DNA from: Elusimicrobia bacterium RIFOXYB2_FULL_49_7
Lineage (GTDB): Bacteria; Fibrobacterota; OXYB2-FULL-49-7
Reading direction: 5' to 3'
Assembly: GCA_001800515.1 (NCBI GenBank)
Contig: MGVN01000074.1
Location: 1,364 to 10,630 of the forward strand
Length of the DNA stretch: 9,267 nt
The notes under the pieces were generated by a model. The model was given only the letters and a program-made list of their open reading frames with translations. It was not told where the DNA came from and ran no database searches. Of this stretch, positions 1 to 7,498 are shown in pieces. Position 1 is the first letter of the stretch, and each line of letters opens with the position of its first letter. The translations under genes were made by a program, and so were the position numbers.

Positions 1-144
1 GGCGTTGGCAGTCGTCACGGAATTCACAACTCTTTCTATGGTCACTGTAGTTTTGCGACCTCTGTAGTTTTCTGTGACCTCTGTAGTTTCTGCAGCCGCT
101 GTAGTTTCTACGGTCGCTGAGCCTGTCGAAGCGACCTCTTGCAT
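1..144 (-). CDS. Partial hypothetical reading frame, runs off left edge (may be non-coding repeat DNA)
   Basis: On the minus strand an ATG at 144-142 overlaps the stop of the SMR gene as TAATG, and the frame stays open for 48 codons to the window edge. The peptide begins MQEVASTGSATVETT and is rich in Thr, Glu and Val, with no domain I recognise. The stop/start overlap is typical of translational coupling and is the main argument for a gene. Against it, the stretch is made of imperfect DNA repeats spaced 17, 19 and 18 bp. The repeats are therefore not kept in one codon phase, which points to DNA-level rather than protein-level repetition, and the first codons fall within a REP-like hairpin. 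It could equally be intergenic repeat DNA open by chance. No function is proposed. Confidence 0.3.
   Translation of the reverse strand, partial: MQEVASTGSATVETTAAAETTEVTENYRGRKTTVTIERVVNSVTTANA
45..122. repeat. Imperfect tandem repeat of about 18 bp (CTGTAGTTT units)
   Basis: The nonamer CTGTAGTTT begins at 45, 62, 81 and 99, giving periods of 17, 19 and 18 bp. A degenerate fifth unit, CTGAGCCTG, begins at 117. Units are separated by ACC- or GCC-containing linkers. Two units can fold into short hairpins with a TTT loop: CTGTAG with CTGCAG at 81-95, and CTGTAG with CTACGG at 99-113, each with one G-T pair. The repeat lies just downstream of the minus-strand SMR gene and passes into the REP-like hairpin at 112-136. 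Confidence 0.6.
112..136. repeat. REP-like palindromic element
   Basis: A perfect 7-bp stem, GGTCGCT at 112-118 and AGCGACC at 130-136, encloses an 11-nt loop. The core CTGAGCCTGTCGAAG spans the loop and inner stem. From memory, this core recurs as dispersed intergenic palindromes in many environmental bacterial genomes, often with compensating changes in the GGTC/GACC arms. Here the arms remain complementary. The position directly after the stop of the SMR gene fits a REP-type element at a transcript end. The dispersed-repeat identity is recalled rather than searched. Confidence 0.5.
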
Positions 145-458
145 TACACACTCAGTAGCACACAGGCGACAATCGCCAATCCCACTCCAATCCACTGGAT
201 GGGACTGACGGTTTCCCGGAACAAAACCGCGCCCACCAGAATCGTGCCGACCATGGCGCCTACATTCCAAAGCGTACCAAGACTGGTCAAATGGTTTTTG
301 GAAAGAATCGCAGGCAGCCAAAGACAACTTCCAATGATATAAGCCGCCACTACGGCTGCGCCCCAGCGAAAGCCGGGATGATTGGCCCACATCTTGGACG
401 CCGCCTCCCCGAGAGTGAAAAAGACCAAAGAAAGAAAAACAAAAGTCATCGCTTTCAT
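144..458 (-). CDS. Small multidrug resistance (SMR/EmrE-like) family membrane protein
   Basis: The 104-residue, very hydrophobic protein has about four membrane segments (residues 4-22, 33-52, 57-78 and 84-103), the usual SMR size and layout. Glu18 in the first helix (LGEAASK) aligns with the essential Glu14 of EmrE, the proton/substrate coupling residue. Trp64 (GTLWNVG) aligns with EmrE Trp63 in the substrate pocket. Family members export cationic compounds by proton antiport as dimers; MdtIJ members export spermidine and Gdx members export guanidinium. The start codon overlaps the decarboxylase stop as ATGA and has no Shine-Dalgarno of its own, which implies translational coupling. That makes export of the decarboxylase product, a diamine or polyamine, the attractive inference. 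The sequence alone does not prove the substrate. A half-size EamA-type (DMT superfamily) carrier is the alternative name. Confidence 0.75.
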   Translation of the reverse strand: MKAMTFVFLSLVFFTLGEAASKMWANHPGFRWGAAVVAAYIIGSCLWLPAILSKNHLTSLGTLWNVGAMVGTILVGAVLFRETVSPIQWIGVGLAIVACVLLSV

Positions 459-1600
459 AGATTGATATGAACAACGGTAGCAGGCGGGAAACCGTTGAAA
501 AAGGTGGATGACGCGATACTATATGCCCCGATGTTCTTGCTGTACAATAAGTCACCGCGCTCCAAATCCCCGGGTAATTCCTCGGACATGGAAACCACAT
601 CGAGCGCATCACACGTCGGACCGAATACCGTGCAAATTTGGCGAGGTCCGCTCTTGAAGGCACCGAAATGGTAATGGCAGTGATCAAACAGAATGCCGGA
701 AAAGGTATGATAAACACCATCGTCAATATAATAACACAGTTTCCCATCCATCACCGACTTTCCGATGATTTTTGAAACCGCTGTGGCGGCAGTGGCCACC
801 ATAAATCGACCCGGCTCGGCCAGAATCTGGATATCCTCAGGGAAAAGCCGGTCAAGTTCCGCATTGATTTTCTTGGCTAATTTTCGAAAAGGTTTAACCG
901 AAGGATCATAAGGCGCCGGAAAACCGCCACCGATATCCAGCAGATTCATCTTGGTATAACCGCGGTCTTTAGCTTCCTTAAAAATATTGGCCGACAAGTT
1001 AATGGCCTGAACATAGTTGTCAAAATTGGTGGTCTGACTGCCCACATGAAAGCTTAACCCCTCCACCACCAACCCCGCTTTATCCGCTTCCAGAATCAGA
1101 TCCACCGCGTCACCGGGTGCGGCCCCGAATTTCGAGGAAAGCTCGACCATGGCACCGGTATTGGCCACCTTCAGGCGAAGAACCAGTCCGGCTTGAGGGG
1201 CGTATTTCCGGACCTTTTCAATCTCCTCACGATTATCGAACGTCACCAAGGGCTTATATTGATTCAATTCGCGAAGCGTCTCATCCGCCTTGATGGGATG
1301 GGCGTAGATGATCTTGTCCCAAATCCAATTCTGCCGCTCCTTGGCCGGCAGGTCTCGGATATATTCATGGACGATCATAAATTCCGGCATGGACGCCACA
1401 TCAAAACTGGCGCCTGCATCGAACAGCGTCTTTACAACGAGAGGATCGGAAAGCGCTTTTACCGCATAATACGCCTGAACACGCGGCAGATATTTCTTGA
1501 AGGTGCCGTAATTACGCCGGATGATATGATGGTCGATAACAAACAGAGGGGTCCCGTGTTTTTTGACAAGTTTTTTAAGCAGTTTATGTGCAGCCATCAT
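455..1600 (-). CDS. Type III PLP-dependent ornithine/lysine decarboxylase family protein
   Basis: The 381-residue protein has the alanine-racemase-fold decarboxylase signatures in order. These are YYAVKA with the PLP lysine at Lys48, LSFHVGSQ with His185 stacking on the cofactor, the phosphate-binding loop DIGGGFP (222-228), EPGR (262-265), and GPTCDALD with catalytic Cys330 and Asp331. GAYSIASSTFFNGF near the end is typical of ornithine decarboxylases. It should decarboxylate ornithine to putrescine and/or lysine to cadaverine in the cytoplasm as a homodimer. Which substrate dominates cannot be read here; diaminopimelate decarboxylase is unlikely given the ODC-type GPTCD motif and C-terminus. 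A strong AAGGAGA (1604-1610, minus strand) lies only 3 nt from the first ATG (1600) and 6 nt from the second (1597), so the second Met may be the true start. The gene is divergent from aspartate kinase and overlaps the SMR gene. Confidence 0.88.
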   Translation of the reverse strand: MMAAHKLLKKLVKKHGTPLFVIDHHIIRRNYGTFKKYLPRVQAYYAVKALSDPLVVKTLFDAGASFDVASMPEFMIVHEYIRDLPAKERQNWIWDKIIYAHPIKADETLRELNQYKPLVTFDNREEIEKVRKYAPQAGLVLRLKVANTGAMVELSSKFGAAPGDAVDLILEADKAGLVVEGLSFHVGSQTTNFDNYVQAINLSANIFKEAKDRGYTKMNLLDIGGGFPAPYDPSVKPFRKLAKKINAELDRLFPEDIQILAEPGRFMVATAATAVSKIIGKSVMDGKLCYYIDDGVYHTFSGILFDHCHYHFGAFKSGPRQICTVFGPTCDALDVVSMSEELPGDLERGDLLYSKNIGAYSIASSTFFNGFPPATVVHINL

Positions 1601-1706
1601 TTTTCTCCTTCTACCCGTGTTAATTCGTTCGATAAAATATTGCTTTTACAAAAGTAGTCGGAACAGTTATTTTTTTCCAAACTTTATATGGAAAGGTAGT
1701 GATCCC
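1601..1706. promoter_or_regulatory. Divergent promoter region between decarboxylase and aspartate kinase
   Basis: This 106-bp AT-rich gap must drive both divergent genes. For the plus strand, TTTACA (1645-1650), a 17-bp spacer and TATTTT (1668-1673) resemble a sigma-70 promoter that would give a leader of roughly 27 nt. A small dyad CTTTT-AC-AAAAG (1643-1654) overlaps the -35 box. TTTCCA (1674-1679) can pair with TGGAAA (1689-1694), which overlaps the GGAAAGG ribosome-binding site (1690-1696) of the kinase, so the site could be partly hidden. On the minus strand only the decarboxylase ribosome-binding site (1604-1610) is clear. The boxes are by-eye matches. Confidence 0.4.
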
Positions 1707-3068
1707 ATGGCAATCTTTGTCTGTAAATTCGGCGGCACGTCGCTGGCAACCCTCCCTCAAATCGACAAAGCAATCGACATTATGCTGGCGGACAAATCCC
1801 GCCGGTTTATGGTGGTCTCCGCGCCGGGTGCGCGTTTCAAAGGAGACGTCAAAGTAACCGATCTTCTCATCCGTGCCGCTGCGGAATACCGGCTAACCGG
1901 ACGTTCCGAGTCAGCGGATCAGGTGGTGGAACGCTTTCGGGAGATTGTGCCTGAGGCAACGGAATTGTGCGAACGGCTGCATAAGGAACTTCTGGAACGG
2001 CTGGCGGAAAAAGAGGCGGATAACCATGAAGAGGCTGTTAAGGCTTTTGGCGAATATGGTTCCGCCTGCGTAGTCGAAGCGATTCTCAAGAAAAAAGGAA
2101 TATCCGCCCAGATGGCAGAACCGCGCGAATTGGGATTGACCATTATCGGCAGCGGCCACAACGCCCGTCCCGATGCAAAATGCTATGCAAAAATAGGCAA
2201 AGTGTTGCGTTCCATGAAAGGATTTGACATCATCGTGGTACCCGGATTTTACGGATACGACAACGCCGGAAATATCCAGACATTGCCTCGGGGCGGCAGT
2301 GATACCAGCGGCGCCGTAGTGGCCCGTGCCGCAGGTGCCACCCATTATGAAAACTGGACCGATGAGAATGGCCTCCGACGGGCGGATCCCCGCATTGTTC
2401 CTCATGCGGCCACCATTCCGGAAATGACCTATGATGAAGCGCGTGAACTCGCCTACATGGGCTTTAAGTTACAGGATGCCTGCTTTGAGCCTATTAAAGG
2501 AAACAATATCGTTTTAAGCGTTCGGAATACGAACAATCCGGACCATCCGGGCACCCGCATCATGGATACCCGCACCGTGGCCCCGGAGGAACGCATTGTA
2601 GGCGTTGCCTGCGAACAAAACTTCGTCTCCATCGGCATGCGGAAACTCTATATCGACAAAGAGGTCGGATTCGGACGCAAGATGCTCGGTGTTTCCGAGA
2701 AATTGGGCCTTCCCTACGAGCATACCCTGGACGGGGTGGACAGCGCGGCCCTGCTGTTGGCCCGAAAATATCTGAAAGAAGAAGGAATGTTCGACAAAGT
2801 GGTGAAGGGTCTGAAAAAAGCGTGCCGACCGGAAGCCATGATGATTCGTGATATGGCCCTTTTGTCCGTGGCCGGATTTGGAATGCAAAATCATTTCGAC
2901 GTACATGCCAGAACCTTTTCCGCTCTGGCAGAAGCAAAAGTGGCGGTACGAATGATTGATGAAGGGGCAGATGACTTGAGTTTCTTTGTGGGCGTGGACA
3001 ATGAGCAAGCGGCGGCGGCCGTCAAAGCCGTGTATGATGCTTTTTATTCGGAACAATTTCAATCCTAA
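1707..3068 (+). CDS. lysC: Aspartate kinase (monofunctional, ACT-domain regulated)
   Basis: The enzyme phosphorylates aspartate to 4-phospho-aspartate, the first step toward lysine, threonine, methionine and diaminopimelate. At 453 residues it has the size of E. coli LysC and no homoserine dehydrogenase domain. The amino-acid kinase domain shows KFGGTS (7-12), GEYGSA (115-120), RGGSDTSG (195-202) and TDENGLRRADPR (218-229). Two ACT-like segments follow, about 297-365 with GFGRKMLGVSEKLG and about 384-453 with LLSVAGFGM. The ATG at 1707 is chosen because GGAAAGG ends 10 nt upstream and the protein begins directly with the conserved strand; an in-frame upstream ATG at 1563 would add 48 hydrophobic, unconserved residues and overlap the divergent gene. 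Where many family members have an HP-containing KVLHP segment, this one reads KLQDACFEP (254-262). No clear terminator follows. Confidence 0.92.
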   Translation: MAIFVCKFGGTSLATLPQIDKAIDIMLADKSRRFMVVSAPGARFKGDVKVTDLLIRAAAEYRLTGRSESADQVVERFREIVPEATELCERLHKELLERLAEKEADNHEEAVKAFGEYGSACVVEAILKKKGISAQMAEPRELGLTIIGSGHNARPDAKCYAKIGKVLRSMKGFDIIVVPGFYGYDNAGNIQTLPRGGSDTSGAVVARAAGATHYENWTDENGLRRADPRIVPHAATIPEMTYDEARELAYMGFKLQDACFEPIKGNNIVLSVRNTNNPDHPGTRIMDTRTVAPEERIVGVACEQNFVSIGMRKLYIDKEVGFGRKMLGVSEKLGLPYEHTLDGVDSAALLLARKYLKEEGMFDKVVKGLKKACRPEAMMIRDMALLSVAGFGMQNHFDVHARTFSALAEAKVAVRMIDEGADDLSFFVGVDNEQAAAAVKAVYDAFYSEQFQS

Positions 3069-3321
3069 TCCGTTCAAATACAATCTGGAAAAGGCTATTT
3101 AAGTCTCATCCGCGGCTTTACCTGCCTCCAAACGCTTATGGCCTCCCCGCATCCATTGGGAAGCCGGGAGACGGCCAGACGCGTTAATATGAATCATAGC
3201 AAGGTCTCGCGCATGCTTGGGACTTTCTGCCACCTAAACAGCGGAAAAAAAGTATATGGCCGGTCCGACTATCCATGTGCTGGCCGCACAGAGCTTGAGG
3301 GTTTCCGGCCTTCTGAAATAA
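3069..3321. other. Intergenic stretch without recognisable gene
   Basis: These 253 bp separate aspartate kinase from the gene remnant. The longest open frame, starting with ATG at 3138 and ending at 3347, has no recognisable motif, no good ribosome-binding site, and a Cys/Arg/Ser composition unlike its neighbours. I see no intrinsic terminator, only a weak TGGCC/GGCCA pairing around 3139-3178. It may be the decayed upstream part of the remnant that follows. Confidence 0.4.
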
Positions 3322-3872
3322 GTAAAACCACCGTGGTACTGCCGTAATTATTTTTGGGAGGGGATCGAAAATGTCAGTTTCCAGATCACTTCCAATGCTG
3401 TGGATTCAGTCCGTACATCGCTCTCGCTATTCCCCGCAGATGACTCAACGGTGTGATAAGCCGGGTTTCCAGTTTCGTATACCAGATCGGTCCTTATGAT
3501 GAAACCTTGGCAAAAACCATTATGAACTGGTTTGTGTTTGCGGATTCACCGACCTGGTTCTGGCTGCATGCCCTTAAACCGACCACAAATGCTGAAGCTG
3601 CCGGTTATTCACTCGGTTTCTGGCGGCCTGAAAGCGATACTGACTTTACCCATTTCAGTACTATTCCCAAAGGGCACTGGGACTACAACCCTCAGAACTT
3701 TAATGCGATAGCCGGATTTCTAAAATATATGCCGTGGAATTCAGTACGGTATGAGGTGAGTGAAGATACGGTTCGCGGCGACAATAGACCTTTCCATAGA
3801 GTTCTGGGTAGAAGAGTAATCAGTATTTTATATTATTCACTCCTCCAGGCAGATTATCATGAAGGAGAATAA
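3322..3872 (+). pseudogene. Frameshifted remnant of a probable secreted carbohydrate-active enzyme
   Basis: Protein-like sequence is split over two frames. The first, open from 3322 to the TGA at 3454-3456, contains WEGIENVSFQITSNAVDSV and SLSLFPADDS, resembling a beta-sandwich segment. The second, from a GTG at 3453 to the TAA at 3870-3872, is rich in Trp, Tyr, Phe and Asn: MNWFVFADSPTWFWLHALKP, GYSLGFWRPESDTDF, NPQNFNAIAGFLKYMPWNS. This looks like the end of a glycoside-hydrolase-type barrel from a secreted enzyme, but I cannot name the family. After about 3790 the sequence stops looking protein-like (RVLGRRVISILYYSL), suggesting loss of the C-terminal beta domain. There is no signal peptide, and the second frame lacks a ribosome-binding site. 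The remnant ends 5 bp before the PHP gene and carries that gene's AAGGAG (3862-3867). A sequencing error could explain one frame change but not the missing ends. Confidence 0.6.
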
Positions 3873-3877
3873 ACAAG

Positions 3878-4801
3878 ATGAAATGGTATCAGGGAAACCT
3901 TCATTGTCATTCCACCAACAGTGACGGCAACGCCTCACCAAAAGAAGTGGCCGCCTATTATCAATCATTGGGGTATGATTTTCTGGGCATATCCGATCAT
4001 AATGCATTAACCCAACAAGAAGAGTACGCTGTCTCAAATGACGGGAAATTGTTGATTATTCCCTGTAGTGAATACACGGCAGCGCATTATTGCCATGTGC
4101 AAGGGATTAATGTCAGCAGAAAAATAGAACCGGAAGGGACGGCCGTAGAAGAAGGGTCCAAGGTACAGCGCATCCAAGATGGCGTAGATAAAGCTATTGC
4201 CGCAGGGGGTCTTGCCGCGATCAACCATCCGCTCTGGCATTGGACGCTAACGGAAAAGGAAATGATGCAGATCAACAATTGCCATTTATTTGAATTGTGC
4301 AATGCGGCACCGGATTGTAATTCATTTCCCATTTCAGGCGCATCCTTTGCGGAACAGATTTGGGACAAACTTTTATCCGCAGGATATCGGTATTACGGAT
4401 TAGCCGCTGATGATGGTCATTACTATACCCCGCCCTTCAGCACCCTTCAATCCTTGGGCGGCAGAGGGTGGATCATGGTGCAGGCGGAAGCCTTAACACG
4501 GGAAAATATCATTCAAAGTATAAAGAACGGAGATTTTTATGCTTCCACAGGCATCCTGCTCAGCGACTATGTTGTCAACCATCAAAGAATCGATATTGCT
4601 ATCAAACCCTTTGCCGAAGAAAAAGTGTGTTTTACGTTTATCGGAAAAGAAGGCATGGTGCTGCAGGAAAACATCGGCCAGCAGGCAGACTATCAAATAA
4701 ACGGCAACGAAGGGTATATCAGGATTCGCCTGCGTTCCACCACCGGAACCTGGGCCTGGACACAGCCTGTTTTTATCCCTTTGCCCAGCATTGCCGGCTA
4801 A
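3878..4801 (+). CDS. PHP-domain metal-dependent hydrolase (CehA/McbA-like)
   Basis: The 307-residue protein opens with WYQGNLHCHSTNSDG, the first PHP metal motif (His9, His11, Asp16). It continues with GISDHN (Asp40, His41), Glu65 in PCSEY, His73, INHP with His117, FELCN with Glu139, and LAADDGH with Asp178 and His181. This is a complete PHP ligand set for a two- or three-metal phosphoesterase-like site. Residues from about 235 to the end form a probable beta-rich C-terminal domain ending in IRIRLRSTTGTWAWTQPVFI, as in CehA/McbA-type proteins. Family members hydrolyse phosphoesters, carbamates or related bonds; the substrate here is unknown. No signal peptide is seen, so it should be cytoplasmic. 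AAGGAG (3862-3867) lies 10 nt before the ATG. The adjacent carbohydrate-enzyme remnant hints at a former sugar-related locus, but that is only context. The gene converges with nhaD. Confidence 0.82.
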   Translation: MKWYQGNLHCHSTNSDGNASPKEVAAYYQSLGYDFLGISDHNALTQQEEYAVSNDGKLLIIPCSEYTAAHYCHVQGINVSRKIEPEGTAVEEGSKVQRIQDGVDKAIAAGGLAAINHPLWHWTLTEKEMMQINNCHLFELCNAAPDCNSFPISGASFAEQIWDKLLSAGYRYYGLAADDGHYYTPPFSTLQSLGGRGWIMVQAEALTRENIIQSIKNGDFYASTGILLSDYVVNHQRIDIAIKPFAEEKVCFTFIGKEGMVLQENIGQQADYQINGNEGYIRIRLRSTTGTWAWTQPVFIPLPSIAG

Positions 4802-4806
4802 GAATC

Positions 4807-4826
4807 GTCGTCTGCAAACGACTTTT
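4807..4826 (+). terminator. Weak hairpin with T-run between convergent genes
   Basis: GTCGT (4807-4811) pairs with ACGAC (4818-4822) across a 6-nt loop and is followed by TTTT (4823-4826). It lies 5 bp after the PHP stop, in the 42-bp gap between two convergent genes, where a terminator is expected. The 5-bp stem is short for an efficient intrinsic terminator. Confidence 0.35.
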
Positions 4827-4843
4827 GCTGAAAAGAAATATAA

Positions 4844-6238
4844 TCAGCCTACCATACGGATTTGCAGATAATAGACCCCGGCGCCGGCCAAGTAGCCCAA
4901 CAGAGCCAAGAAACTGATCCGTTTCAAATACCAGATAAAATCAATCTTTTCCATGCCCATGGCCGCCACTCCTGCAGCGGAACCGATGATGAGCATACTG
5001 CCCCCCGTACCGGCGCAATATGCGAGAAATTCCCAGAAAGCGCCGTCGGTCATAAAGTGATGCAAATAAGCCGCCTTAGCCGGATCCGCCATGGCGGCAA
5101 TCATATCCGGCGTCACTGTCTGATACATGCCCATGGCACCGGCCACGAGCGGGACATTGTCGACAATCGATGAAAGAAAACCGATGGCCAGATTGATGCC
5201 GAAAATATTGCCGATATGTTTATCGAGCCAACCGGATAATAAAAAGAGATGACCTGCGGATTGAAGCGCCGCCACAGCGGAAAGGATACCCAGAAAAAAG
5301 AGAATGGTCGGCGTATCGACCCGCTTCAAAATATGCGATACCACCAGTTTTTTCTTATGTTCATGCGGTTTTTTTCGGTGAATGATTTCCGTGATGACCC
5401 ACAGCGTCCCCAACCCGAAAAGCATGCCTACAAAGGGAGGCAGATGGGTCACTGTCTTGAATACCGGAACAAACAGCAAGGCGGCAAGACCGAGCGAAAA
5501 GACCAAACGGCGTTCAAAACGGTTGGTAATATCCCCTTCCGTCGGATGGATCGCCGGCCGCCCCACTTCGCCCTTCAACTTGAATGAAAGAAGGCAAAGC
5601 GGCACCACCAGGGTGACAAGACTGGGTAAAAAGACCATTTTGATGATATTCAAGGTAGTGATCTGTCCCCCAATCCAGAGCATGATGGTGGTAACATCCC
5701 CGATTGGCGACCAGGCGCCTCCCGCATTCGCCGCCAACACGACCATGCTGGCAAAAAACCACCGGACCTTTTTATCGTCAATGAGCTTCCGAAGCAGGGC
5801 AATCATGACAATCGTCGTGGTCAGGTTGTCCAGAACAGCAGACAGGAAAAAGGCCAGCAGACCGGTAATCCAAAGCAGATTGACTTGACTCTGAGTTTGG
5901 ATTCTATCGGTAATGACCTTGAACCCCTCGTGCTGATCCACAATCTCCACGATGGTCATGGCCCCCAAAAGGAAAAAGAGGATTTCCGCTATTTCCACAA
6001 GGTGTTCTTCAAGCTGTTCTACAATAAAATGGGTGGCCGATGCCCCGGCCGGCAGTTCGATCCACATGGGACTGAAGCCGAGATTTAAAATAGACCCGGC
6101 ATTTAATGCGAAAAAGGCCCAAAGAATCGAGCCGGTCAGAAGGGCCGTGGCCGCCTTATCGATTTTAATAGGATGCTCCAGGGCAATGAATGTGTAGCCC
6201 AGAACAAATAGGATAATCATGGTTCCAAATTCGAACAA
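4844..6238 (-). CDS. nhaD: NhaD-type Na+/H+ antiporter
   Basis: This 464-residue integral inner-membrane protein has about 12 hydrophobic segments and belongs to the ion transporter superfamily. It expels Na+ (or Li+) in exchange for H+, supporting sodium and alkaline-pH homeostasis. Conserved polar membrane motifs occur in two similar halves: SAVLDNLTTTIVM (133-145, Asp137/Asn138) with NAGGAWSPIGDVTT (171-184), and SSIVDNVPLVAGAMGMY (356-372, Asp360/Asn361) with CAGTGGSMLIIGSAAG (408-423). This duplicated DN arrangement is characteristic of NhaD. The start is TTG at 6238: GGGGG (6246-6250, minus strand) is 7 nt upstream, whereas the in-frame ATG at 6220 lies 25 nt from it and would shorten the leader of the first helix. 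The gene is single, convergent with the PHP gene and divergent from gap across 124 bp. Confidence 0.92.
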   Translation of the reverse strand: MFEFGTMIILFVLGYTFIALEHPIKIDKAATALLTGSILWAFFALNAGSILNLGFSPMWIELPAGASATHFIVEQLEEHLVEIAEILFFLLGAMTIVEIVDQHEGFKVITDRIQTQSQVNLLWITGLLAFFLSAVLDNLTTTIVMIALLRKLIDDKKVRWFFASMVVLAANAGGAWSPIGDVTTIMLWIGGQITTLNIIKMVFLPSLVTLVVPLCLLSFKLKGEVGRPAIHPTEGDITNRFERRLVFSLGLAALLFVPVFKTVTHLPPFVGMLFGLGTLWVITEIIHRKKPHEHKKKLVVSHILKRVDTPTILFFLGILSAVAALQSAGHLFLLSGWLDKHIGNIFGINLAIGFLSSIVDNVPLVAGAMGMYQTVTPDMIAAMADPAKAAYLHHFMTDGAFWEFLAYCAGTGGSMLIIGSAAGVAAMGMEKIDFIWYLKRISFLALLGYLAGAGVYYLQIRMVG

Positions 6239-7421
<1,183 letters not shown>

Positions 7422-7443
7422 TCGACCCGAACCGGTTCAGCGA

Positions 7444-7477
7444 ATCGGGCCCTTCCAGATAAACGGAAGGGCCCGAT
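7444..7477 (+). terminator. Perfect 13-bp intercistronic hairpin between gap and pgk
   Basis: ATCGGGCCCTTCC (7444-7456) pairs perfectly with GGAAGGGCCCGAT (7465-7477) across an 8-nt loop, in the 77-bp gap after the gap stop codon. No run of T follows on either strand, so a classical rho-independent terminator is unlikely. A GC-rich hairpin here could instead block 3'-exonucleases and stabilise the upstream gap message, or partly attenuate read-through. The pgk ribosome-binding site AGGAG (7486-7490) lies 8 nt past the stem and stays free. The terminator label is the nearest type available. Confidence 0.6.
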
Positions 7478-7498
7478 GATTTATCAGGAGAAATTAAA

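Noticed and set aside
45..117. Possible CRISPR-like array
   Set aside because: Units are about 18 bp with only 8-10 bp between the 9-bp cores and variable period; there are no spacers of normal size and no cas genes.
1563..1706. 48-codon N-terminal extension of aspartate kinase, resembling a membrane anchor
   Set aside because: It overlaps the divergent decarboxylase start and the promoter region. The ATG at 1707 has its own ribosome-binding site and begins at the conserved kinase strand.
1911..3083. Several open frames antisense to aspartate kinase
   Set aside because: Composition typical of antisense shadows (His, Phe and Arg clusters), and all lie within a well-supported gene.
3138..3347. 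69-codon frame after aspartate kinase
   Set aside because: No motif, poor ribosome-binding site and odd composition; likely decayed or random sequence.
4468..4917. 149-codon frame overlapping the PHP gene in another frame
   Set aside because: Arg/Cys-rich shadow of the PHP coding region that also crosses into the antisense of nhaD.
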